NCBI GenBank assembly: GCA_900321515.1
Contig: ONWI01000177.1
Location: 1 to 10,677, forward strand
Direction: 5' to 3'
Length of the DNA: 10,677 nt
Source: an uncultured Eubacteriales bacterium
GTDB lineage: Bacteria; Bacillota; Clostridia; Oscillospirales; Acutalibacteraceae
Below, one piece after another: positions 1-5,585 of the stretch. Both the position numbers and the translations under genes were made by a program. Numbering within the stretch: position 1 is the stretch's first letter; each line of letters starts with the position of its first letter. The notes under the pieces are model-generated. The model made no database searches, was not told where the DNA came from, and worked only from the letters and a program-made list of their open reading frames with translations.

Positions 1-554
1 AAGCACATGTGCGCTGTTCTTTCGTTTGGCCTTATGCATAAGAGGATACAGCACAGAATCATAAAAACTGCGCTGTGCATCAGTATTAGCTTTAGCAGGC
101 AGAGAACCTGCTTTCAGCTTGCGGATCTTGTTTTTTTTAGAAGTCTGCTAACCGCCATTAAGGATACAGGGATACCAAATTTCTCGTGTATCATATCGGC
201 AATCTGCTGCTGAGTTTGATAGTTTCCCTTTTCGATCTCATCAACGATCTGAGCTTCAACATCTTTAACCTTGGATTTACGGCCTCGGCCACTCTTGACT
301 TCGAAAAGGTCCTGAATGTTGTCATTCATAAGCTGATTCTTAAGGTCGCGGATACCGCGCTCACTCATTCCAGTAAGTTCAGTAATACTATCACTATGAA
401 CACCGGCGATAATGAGCAATGCGCTGATAATACGCCTCACAATAATCGGAGAAATAAACAGCTGCAAATATGAACTAATCGCTTTTACTACTTTTAACGA
501 AATTGTTTTACGCTCTTCCGCGTTTAATTTGTTAAAGTGTTTTCTTTGTTCCAT
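1..554 (-). CDS. IS630-like transposase, split by a -1 frameshift and cut by the window edge
   Basis: The first reading frame (554 to 114, 146 codons) starts MEQRKHFNKLNAEER and has two helix-turn-helix-like segments: SITELTGMSERGIRDLKNQL (about residues 56-75) and a second near residues 113-138 (QTQQQIADMI to SRLLKK), separated by a basic GRGRKSK linker. That two-HTH N-terminal DNA-binding layout is typical of IS630/Tc1-mariner transposases. The frame stops just after an A8 run. The -1 frame is open from there to position 1 and continues with family-like sequence (KIRKLKAGSLPAKANTDAQR), so the two frames are probably one protein joined by ribosomal frameshifting. The DDE catalytic domain lies outside the window, so catalytic residues cannot be checked. 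A strong GGAGG lies 10 nt before the ATG, inside a hairpin loop. An ordinary frameshift mutation is the alternative to programmed frameshifting. Confidence 0.8.
131..138 (-). promoter_or_regulatory. A8 slippery site for -1 ribosomal frameshifting in the transposase
   Basis: Read on the minus strand, the upstream frame runs CTA AAA AAA ACA, so the heptamer A AAA AAA is in the canonical X XXY YYZ phase. A -1 slip gives AAA AAA AAC AAG (K K N K) and enters the open downstream frame, while the zero frame reaches TGA five codons after the second AAA. A possible 6-bp stem (AGCAGG/CCTGCT, 94-112) follows about 19 nt downstream, farther than usual for a stimulator. Function is inferred from phase and from the continuity of the two frames. 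Confidence 0.65.
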
Positions 555-582
555 AGTGTATCTACCTCCATAGATACACTAT
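553..582 (-). promoter_or_regulatory. Perfect 12-bp hairpin holding the transposase ribosome binding site in its loop
   Basis: The arms ATAGTGTATCTA and TAGATACACTAT are perfectly complementary around a 6-nt loop, TGGAGG on the minus strand, which is the Shine-Dalgarno sequence. The 3' arm runs into the start codon (552-554). Any transcript carrying both arms would hide the site, while one begun at the adjacent promoter would lack most of the 5' arm. IS10 and IS50 limit read-through expression with a similar fold-back design. Confidence 0.7.
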
Positions 583-606
583 ACAACATATCCATAAGGA
601 AATCAA
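578..606 (-). promoter_or_regulatory. Predicted sigma-A promoter for the transposase
   Basis: On the minus strand TTGATT (606-601; 4/6 to the -35 consensus) and TATAGT (583-578; 5/6 to the -10 consensus) are separated by exactly 17 nt. Initiation about 7 nt downstream of the -10 box would start within the 5' arm of the RBS hairpin. The insertion-sequence terminus cannot be placed, so the -35 box could belong to the element or to flanking DNA. Confidence 0.5.
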
Positions 607-964
607 TAAATTCGGCAATTATTTTCGTTACTTAGTATATTTGGATAATGCTTCACATAATTGACATTGCAAACGGCAATAATAGCCGAAATAACCCCGA
701 ATAAGGCAACCAGAAGCGCGGCGGCGATTCCTCTGAGAATTCTGATGAAGACATTCTTCTTTTTTCCCCTAAATTGAAATCGGAAAATACAAGCACGATT
801 CCACTCACAAGCACTTCGCCAATCCTCTCGAGTGTAAGAAGCAGCTTGTTCTCATTGCCCACATACTTTCCGTAATTCTCAGGCTGATTCTTAGCCCATA
901 TAATATTCGGCACAAAAAGCATGATAAGATAAATCAGACCTATGTATGAAAAACCTAACCGCAT
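603..964 (-). pseudogene. Broken small membrane-protein gene
   Basis: The start is well supported: AAGGAG lies 9 nt before an ATG at 964. The first about 65 residues (MRLGFSYIGLIYLIMLF... to ...VSGIVLVFSDFN) look like a genuine membrane protein, with one hydrophobic helix at residues 5-24, a polar charged stretch, and a second helix at about 47-60. After FSDFNLG the frame loses character (KRRMSSSEFSEESPP) and stops at 653. At a GGGGAAAAAAG run (about 760-775) the -1 frame instead reads KKKNVFIRILRG followed by a clear transmembrane helix (IAAALLVALFGVISAIIAV) and stays open to TGA at 603-605. I read this as a one-base loss in the A run, or a deletion that joined two membrane-protein fragments. 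The family is not identified. It lies just upstream of the insertion sequence. Confidence 0.5.
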
Positions 965-992
965 AACTCATTGCTCCTTAATTTCATGATTA

Positions 993-1028
993 TAGCCGAT
1001 TGTAAGAGTGGAAAATGGAGAAATTCGG
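993..1028. repeat. Degraded end of a second copy of the 2207-2504 element
   Basis: TAGCCGATTGTAAGAGT (993-1009) matches the element's left terminal repeat at 2207-2223 in 16 of 17 positions, in the same orientation. Similarity continues inward: GGAAAATGGAGAAATTCGG here against TGGAAATGTCGGAAATACGG there. No matching second end or direct repeat is visible before the DUF1810 gene ends at 1073, so it is a truncated or decayed copy. The rest of the 965-1072 gap shows no gene or convincing terminator. Confidence 0.6.
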
Positions 1029-1072
1029 TTTTTGTCATTTTCGTTATTGGCCCCAAGGCAATTCAACTCCGG

Positions 1073-1519
1073 TTAACGTCCAAGCTTATTTAGTGTCCAC
1101 GCGTCATATTCGCCACCGAAGAATTTATCCAGCACCTTAGCGAACACAGAGTCTTCTCCGGCGGCAACCACGAAAAGAGTCGGCACGAAAAGAGTCATGC
1201 TCGATTTGAGCTTCAGGTTATCCGGCCATCCGAAAATACTTGAGGCATTACTGTCGTTCAGTTCAAGAAGCGCCTGACTGATTTCTCTAAGATTGCCGCC
1301 GAGATACGGGTCATTCAGAAAAGCCTTCGCCTCTTCAAGACTGCGTATTGCATAATACTCCGATGTACTGCTTGAACCAAGCCCGATCATCTGGGGGAAA
1401 ATGTACCGCATCCAGTGCGTTTCTTTGTGTCCGTTCCTTATTTCCGCCAGTGCGGTCTGAAAAGTACCGTATTCCTGTTGTGCTTTTACAAAGCGCTCAA
1501 GGTTAATTGAATCATTCAA
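1073..1519 (-). CDS. DUF1810 family protein
   Basis: A 148-residue soluble protein at the usual full length of the DUF1810 family. Family blocks are clear: LERFVKAQ (7-14), a basic stretch with HWMRYIFPQMIGLG (about 35-48), YAIRSLEEAKAFL (about 56-68), IFGWPDNLKLKSSMTLF (about 94-110) and FAKVLDKFFGGEYD (about 125-138). I know of no established biochemical function, so none is assigned. The start is a TTG, 10 nt after GAGGG, and that GAGGG is inside the last codons of thiN, which ends 6 nt upstream. It is therefore probably co-transcribed and translationally coupled with thiN. DUF1810 genes are often scattered single genes, so this one may be a later addition at the operon's end. No signal peptide or membrane helix is seen. 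Confidence 0.88.
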   Translation of the reverse strand: MNDSINLERFVKAQQEYGTFQTALAEIRNGHKETHWMRYIFPQMIGLGSSSTSEYYAIRSLEEAKAFLNDPYLGGNLREISQALLELNDSNASSIFGWPDNLKLKSSMTLFVPTLFVVAAGEDSVFAKVLDKFFGGEYDAWTLNKLGR

Positions 1520-1525
1520 GTATTC

Positions 1526-2155
1526 TCATCCCTCTTTGCACTCGATTACTATTGTCCTTCCCTCATGGACCGTCATGCTGAAATTCCCACGGTCAGTGAT
1601 ATGATTGCTGACTCCCAGCGGGAACGAGCAGTTGATTTTCTGCCGCGCTGTCGGATACTCAACCCCGCTCATGCTGACAACCGCGTATTCGCAGCCGTAT
1701 GGGAATACCGAAAAATAATTTTCAGTCCCGCTCATGATCGGCTTTATTTCGTCGCCCACTCCAAACAGCCGCACTACCGTGCTTTCATCGACGAGCATAC
1801 CCTTCGCCCCGTGAATTCTCAGATATTCCAGAGCGGAGATATTCGCCAAGGTATGATCCAGCCTACCGCCCAGTCCTCCTAAAATTACAAACTCCCCGAA
1901 GCCCTTCGCAAGCCCCTGCTTAATCGCAAGCATGGTGTCCGTATCGTCCTTTTGTGAAGGAAAAACCTTATCGGCATTATCGGGAATATATCCCAGCGAA
2001 TCAAAATCCCCCAGAACACAGTCGGGCTTCACTCCAAGCCTTTCAAAGTAACGCAGCCCTCCGTCGGCAGCTATGACATAATCGCCCGGCGATATGTATT
2101 TTTTCATGAGTTCAAAATCCTCAATATTTCCCGCGGAAATAATAACGCATCTCAT
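1526..2155 (-). CDS. thiN: Thiamine pyrophosphokinase
   Basis: Transfers pyrophosphate from ATP to thiamine, making thiamine diphosphate in the cytoplasm. The 209-residue protein from ATG 2155 has the usual family length and starts MRCVIISAGNIEDFE. Motifs in order: AADGG (29-33), GDFDS (49-53), KDDTDT (69-74), the signature GGLGGRLDHTLAN (93-105), and FPLGVSNH in the C-terminal substrate-binding domain (about 178-185). The frame is open upstream to an ATG at 2452, but those 99 codons are translated insertion element plus 13 pre-insertion codons and have no thiN similarity. No strong Shine-Dalgarno lies before 2155; the nearest purine tract (GAGAAGGAG, 2186-2194) is 30 nt away. Translation may depend on coupling or be weak. 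The element at 2207-2504 now separates it from rsgA. Confidence 0.93.
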   Translation of the reverse strand: MRCVIISAGNIEDFELMKKYISPGDYVIAADGGLRYFERLGVKPDCVLGDFDSLGYIPDNADKVFPSQKDDTDTMLAIKQGLAKGFGEFVILGGLGGRLDHTLANISALEYLRIHGAKGMLVDESTVVRLFGVGDEIKPIMSGTENYFSVFPYGCEYAVVSMSGVEYPTARQKINCSFPLGVSNHITDRGNFSMTVHEGRTIVIECKEG

Positions 2156-2194
2156 CACTTTATCAGCGCTCAGCTTGCGCGCGGACTCCTTCTC

Positions 2195-2206
2195 TGTTAT
2201 TTTTGC
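2195..2206. repeat. Left target-site duplication of the 298-bp element
   Basis: TGTTATTTTTGC directly abuts the left terminal repeat and is repeated exactly, in the same orientation, at 2505-2516. Twelve identical bases exactly at both borders are best explained as a duplicated target site. Confidence 0.85.
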
Positions 2207-2504
2207 TAGCCGATTGTAAAAGTTGGAAATGTCGGAAATACGGGGCTTGCGCATTTTAAGCCGGAGCTTTTTTCTCCATCCGTGGGAAGGGCGGATTGGG
2301 ATTTTTACGATTTCGGTATTCGCCTGACCTCGTTTTATTTTCCGGTGCGTCTCGCTCGCTCGGCTCCGCCGAGCTTGTGGGGCGCTGCCCCACCGCCCCG
2401 CAAGGGCTCTGCCCTTGACCTGCCAGGAGGACCAGTCCCCCTGGACTCCCATTATTGGCGCTGCGCGCTTTCCTTTTTTTCTTTTTTACTTTTACAATCG
2501 CCTA
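2207..2504. mobile_element. MITE-like non-autonomous element, 298 bp
   Basis: The ends are TAGCCGATTGTAAAAGT (2207-2223) and, as the reverse complement of 2488-2504, TAGGCGATTGTAAAAGT: 17-bp terminal inverted repeats with one mismatch. A perfect 12-bp direct repeat flanks both ends. There is no transposase gene inside, so it would need enzyme from elsewhere. The 12-bp duplication is long; IS4/IS231-type elements make duplications of about this size, which suggests but does not prove the parent family. The core carries the four-hairpin GC-rich block, and the right end has a purine/pyrimidine tract just inside the repeat. It inserted so that the rsgA stop codon lies within the duplicated target, leaving both neighbouring proteins intact. 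It also introduces an in-frame ATG and about 86 open codons ahead of thiN. Confidence 0.85.
2358..2444 (-). repeat. Four consecutive GC-rich hairpins inside the element
   Basis: In minus-strand order: CCAGGGGGAC-TG-GTCCTCCTGG (2444-2423, about 9 bp with one G-U), CAAGGGC-AGA-GCCCTTG (2417-2401), GTGGGGC-AGC-GCCCCAC (2393-2377) and GCTCGGC-GGA-GCCGAGC (2374-2358). The last three share the same design, a perfect 7-bp stem with a 3-nt loop. From memory, similar GC-rich multi-hairpin blocks are repeated many times between genes in Oscillospirales genomes, but this was not checked here. No U-run follows on the minus strand, so it is not a classical terminator. It could act in mRNA processing or stability within the operon. 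Confidence 0.8.
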
Positions 2505-2516
2505 TGTTATTTTTGC
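2505..2516. repeat. Right target-site duplication, containing the rsgA stop codon
   Basis: This TGTTATTTTTGC is the exact partner of 2195-2206. Read on the minus strand it covers the last rsgA codons and the TAA stop (2507-2509), so this copy marks the original rsgA 3' end and the other is the duplicate. Confidence 0.85.
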
Positions 2517-3499
2517 GGACGAACGCGGGCGCTCTTTTCCCATTCCCTGATGTCCTTGACCTCGTTGTAAAGGGCAACGTAACTTGCGTGGCGCGACTGG
2601 GATATCTCGCCCCGGCGCACGGCCGCAAGCACTTCGCAGCCCTTTTCGCAGGTATGGGAACATCCGGTGAACCGGCAATGCGGCACATAGTCGGCAAATT
2701 CGCGAAATGTATCCGCCAGTTCATCCTTATAGACAAACTCGGCAAATTCTCCGTCAAATGACGAAAAACCAGGCGTATCGGCTATCTTTCCGCCGAATTC
2801 AAGAGAAAAAAGCTCGGTTTCGCGGGTAGTATGCCTTCCGCGTCCGAGCTTTTTGCTGGTTTCACCCGTCTCGCGGTCAAGACCGGGACATAGGGCATTA
2901 AGCAGTGTAGACTTGCCCGCTCCGGTATTGCCTGCAAAGGCGCTGATTTTATTTTTCATAATGTCCCGTATCTCGTCCAGAAACTCACGGCTGCCTGATG
3001 AATAATCCGCGCAAATCACCGTAAAGCCCGCCCTGCGATAAATATCACCGAAACCGTTGTCCTGGGCAAGATCAAGCTTGGTTATGACTATTACCGGCTC
3101 TATGCCCTTGTGTTCGGCAAGAGAAATGAACCTGTCTACTATCAGCGCGTTTGGCTGCGGCTGACAAAGCGACACCACAATGAACAGATTGTCAAGGTTA
3201 GCAAGCGGCGGGCGCAACAGAAAGTTGCGCCTTTCAAGCACCTTGTCAACGCTGGCAAGCCCGTCCGGGTGCACACTTATCACACACCTGTCGCCCGCAA
3301 GCGGAGTTATTCTCGCAGAGCGCGCTCCACCGCCGCGAAGCGCGCCGCGCGCCCTGCATTCGTAAACCCTGCCGCCGCACTCGACGTAATAGAATCCGCC
3401 GATGCCTTTGATTATCATGCCGTCAAGCTGTTCTGCCCTTCCGTTTTTACCTGATGCTGTATTGGGGTTTGTGTTTTTGTTTGTGTTTTTGTATTCCAT
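2507..3499 (-). CDS. rsgA: Ribosome small-subunit biogenesis GTPase RsgA
   Basis: Circularly permuted GTPase that acts in late 30S maturation and is stimulated by the ribosome. The layout is an N-terminal OB fold (about residues 28-95), then the permuted G motifs TKLD (G4, 140-143), GNTGAGKST (G1/P-loop, 190-198) and DTPG (G3, 241-244), and a C-terminal zinc-binding segment with Cys275, Cys280, His282 and Cys288. The start is uncertain. ATG 3499 lies 9 nt after the prkC stop with GGAAGG 13 nt upstream, but gives a 27-residue Asn/Thr-rich leader. ATG 3418 (MIIKGIGGFYYVE) matches the usual family start but has no good Shine-Dalgarno. In Bacillus subtilis RsgA (CpgA) is a PrkC substrate, which fits its place next to prkC. 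The last codons lie in the element's target duplication; the protein is intact. Confidence 0.95.
   Translation of the reverse strand: MEYKNTNKNTNPNTASGKNGRAEQLDGMIIKGIGGFYYVECGGRVYECRARGALRGGGARSARITPLAGDRCVISVHPDGLASVDKVLERRNFLLRPPLANLDNLFIVVSLCQPQPNALIVDRFISLAEHKGIEPVIVITKLDLAQDNGFGDIYRRAGFTVICADYSSGSREFLDEIRDIMKNKISAFAGNTGAGKSTLLNALCPGLDRETGETSKKLGRGRHTTRETELFSLEFGGKIADTPGFSSFDGEFAEFVYKDELADTFREFADYVPHCRFTGCSHTCEKGCEVLAAVRRGEISQSRHASYVALYNEVKDIREWEKSARVRPQK
3468..3491. repeat. Two tandem 12-bp units at the rsgA 5' end
   Basis: TTTGTGTTTTTG is present twice in perfect tandem. On the minus strand it encodes KNTNKNTN in the optional RsgA leader. Because the unit is a multiple of three, copy changes would not break the frame. 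Confidence 0.75.
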
Positions 3500-3508
3500 A
3501 CTTCAGCA

Positions 3509-5488
3509 TCAGCCTTCCGCTTGTTCTTCGGGCTTGGTTTCCGGCTTGGTGTCCGATTCCTCCTGTGACGAGGTATCGGTAAGCCAGCTGATATCATGTT
3601 CCTTGCTCACGGTGTATTTTTCGGTCTTGAAATTGACCTTGTATTCGCGGTACTTCTTGCCGTTCAGGGTAACGGTAACCTTTTGGGTTCCCGAACCCGT
3701 CAGCTTGATGGAATAAGTCTTCTGTGAAGCGAGCGACACATTCGCCGCCTTGATGGATACGTCGTCAAGGAACACCTCGAGTGTCACATCCTGGTTGCTC
3801 TCAGGCAGGTCTATCTTCATTGTAAGTGTGGATTCGGGCGCCTTGCCGTTGCTTATGGTGAATTTGACTACCGTATCCTTTGTCAGCTTGGTGCCGTAAG
3901 ACGGCTCCTGCGAGATGATGGTTCCCTCCGGCTTATTGCTGTCCACCTTTGTCGCCTCGGCTATTGTAATGCCCAGTGAATCAAGCTGACTCTTTGCCGA
4001 CACAAAAGGCATGTTGACAAAGTTCCTCATAATCTGCTCCTCAGTCTTGGGTCCGAGGCTGTAATACACCTCGATGACGTCGCCGATCTGTACCTCCTGG
4101 CGCGGCTGGGGATTGGTGTTGCATACTATATCAACAGGCGTATTTTCGTCATATATCGGCATTTCGACATAGGCAAGACCCTGCTGCTTAAGAAGCTGGG
4201 TGTACTGGGTATATGTCATATTCTGAAAATCCGGAACCATCAGGCGCTCCGGGCCCTTGCTGACAACCAGCTTTACGCGGGAATCGGAATACACCATCTT
4301 ATCGGGCTTCGGATTCTGCTCCATGACAACGCCCTCTGCAATATCGCTGCTGAATTTTTCTTCCTTGTAGAACTCAAAATCGTACTTCTGGCTATCGAGA
4401 ATTTCGTTGTAGACCTGACCCACGAAATTCGGCAGCTTGACCTGCTCGCTGGTGTTTTTCTTGAGTATGCCGCTGGCGTCTATAAATATTATCACAAATA
4501 CCACCGCGACAAGCACAAAGGCAGTGGCTATTCCGGTCAGCACGGGAATAACGGGGCTTTTGTATTCATCCTCAGAGGATTCAGCCTTTTTGACAGCCTC
4601 GTTGGTCTTGCGATAGCGGGGACTTTCCTCAACGATGTATTTGTAATTGAACTTGATGCCCGGGTTGAGCTTGAAGTTTTCAATATCCTGAAGCATTTCC
4701 GCGGCGCTCTGATAACGCGCATTCGGATCCTTCTGCATCGCCTGAATTGTGATTTCCTCCAGCCCAACAGGAATATTCGGGTTGATCTGGCGGGGCATTT
4801 TCGGGTCAGCCTGAAGCTGCATCACCGCAACTGATACCGCGCTGCTCGCGTCAAACGGCAGCTTGCCTGTAAGCATTTCGTACAGCATGACGCCCACGGA
4901 ATACAAATCTGCCCGCGCGTCGGTCGCAGCTCCTCTCGCCTGCTCGGGGGCAATGTAATGCACAGAACCTATCGCCTTGTCGGTGATGGTGCTGGTCTGG
5001 CTGGTAGTGAGGCGGGCTATGCCAAAATCGGTAACTTTGATCCGTCCGTTTGACAGCAGCATGATATTCTGCGGCTTGATGTCACGGTGCACGATTCCTT
5101 TGGAATGCGCGTGCATCAGGGCGCGAAGTATCTGTGTGGTGAAGTGCACAGCCTCCTTGACCCGGACGACTCTCTGCTGTTCGATGTAATCCTTGAGGGA
5201 AATGCCGTCAATATACTCCATTACGATATATTGGAGCGAAGGGCTGTTGCAAACATCGAATATCTTTACGATATTCGGATGATTGAGCAGCGCGATTGCG
5301 CGCGATTCGTTGCGGAACCGACGGCAGAATTCCTCGTTGTCCAGGTATTCCTCACGCAGTATCTTGACCGCCACTACAGCGCCGGTATCAAAATCCTTTG
5401 CCTTATAAACGACAGCCATGCCGCCGTTACCGACCTCTTCAAGTATTTCATACCTTCCGTCCAGGACTTTGCCGATATATTTATCCAT
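3509..5488 (-). CDS. prkC: PASTA-domain Ser/Thr protein kinase
   Basis: Membrane kinase that senses peptidoglycan fragments or lipid II through extracellular PASTA repeats and phosphorylates cytoplasmic targets. ATG 5488 (659 residues, MDKYIGKVLDGRYEI) is chosen because GGAG lies 12 nt upstream; an in-frame ATG at 5521 lacks a site. Kinase motifs: GNGGMAVV glycine loop (20-27), Lys42, helix-C Glu61, HRD with catalytic Asp136, DFG from Asp154, a Thr/Ser-rich activation loop, and APE (180-182). One transmembrane helix follows at about 313-336. Outside are three PASTA repeats (about 350-414, 415-481, 482-549), a beta-rich C-terminal domain (about 551-629) and an acidic Glu/Lys/Pro tail. All catalytic residues are present, so it should be active. 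The partner phosphatase gene is 97 nt upstream and rsgA, a known kind of target, is 9 nt downstream. Confidence 0.96.
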   Translation of the reverse strand: MDKYIGKVLDGRYEILEEVGNGGMAVVYKAKDFDTGAVVAVKILREEYLDNEEFCRRFRNESRAIALLNHPNIVKIFDVCNSPSLQYIVMEYIDGISLKDYIEQQRVVRVKEAVHFTTQILRALMHAHSKGIVHRDIKPQNIMLLSNGRIKVTDFGIARLTTSQTSTITDKAIGSVHYIAPEQARGAATDARADLYSVGVMLYEMLTGKLPFDASSAVSVAVMQLQADPKMPRQINPNIPVGLEEITIQAMQKDPNARYQSAAEMLQDIENFKLNPGIKFNYKYIVEESPRYRKTNEAVKKAESSEDEYKSPVIPVLTGIATAFVLVAVVFVIIFIDASGILKKNTSEQVKLPNFVGQVYNEILDSQKYDFEFYKEEKFSSDIAEGVVMEQNPKPDKMVYSDSRVKLVVSKGPERLMVPDFQNMTYTQYTQLLKQQGLAYVEMPIYDENTPVDIVCNTNPQPRQEVQIGDVIEVYYSLGPKTEEQIMRNFVNMPFVSAKSQLDSLGITIAEATKVDSNKPEGTIISQEPSYGTKLTKDTVVKFTISNGKAPESTLTMKIDLPESNQDVTLEVFLDDVSIKAANVSLASQKTYSIKLTGSGTQKVTVTLNGKKYREYKVNFKTEKYTVSKEHDISWLTDTSSQEESDTKPETKPEEQAEG

Positions 5489-5511
5489 ATCTATTGAACA
5501 CTCCTTACCTG

Positions 5512-5534
5512 CACGCCGCATTTATCGCGGCATG
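5512..5534 (-). promoter_or_regulatory. Hairpin in the prkC leader
   Basis: The minus strand reads CATGCCGC-GATAAAT-GCGGCGTG: an 8-bp stem with one G-U pair and a 7-nt loop, 24 nt before the prkC ATG. A smaller hairpin, GCGGA-CTT-TCCGC (5582-5570), follows the prpC stop. Neither has a U-run, so they are not clear terminators. They could tune prkC expression relative to prpC, which is an inference. Confidence 0.4.
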
Positions 5535-5585
5535 GCTTGAATGTGTGATTTTTGGGTATAACAGGGAACGCGGAAAGTCCGCCGC

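Noticed and set aside
608..632. AAATTCGG and ATTTTCGTTA blocks shared with 1021-1047, possibly a duplication bracketing the pseudogene.
   Set aside because: The shared blocks are only 8 and 10 bp in AT-rich DNA, with different spacers; chance cannot be excluded.
2456..2493. Possible plus-strand terminator: GCGC-rich sequence followed by a T-rich tract inside the element.
   Set aside because: The stem is only about 4 bp, and no plus-strand gene ends there; the T tract is part of the element's right end.
2282..2761. Plus-strand open frame of 159 codons across the element and the rsgA end.
   Set aside because: It is antisense to the well-supported rsgA and runs through the hairpin block; no family resemblance or ribosome binding site.
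3463..3494. Tandem 12-bp units as a phase-variation switch for rsgA.
   Set aside because: The unit is a multiple of three and only two copies exist, so copy change would not switch the frame; it may even lie before the true start.
5521..5523. Upstream ATG as the prkC start.
   Set aside because: It lacks a Shine-Dalgarno, adds an unconserved MRRAGKECSID leader and lies over the leader hairpin; ATG 5488 has GGAG upstream.
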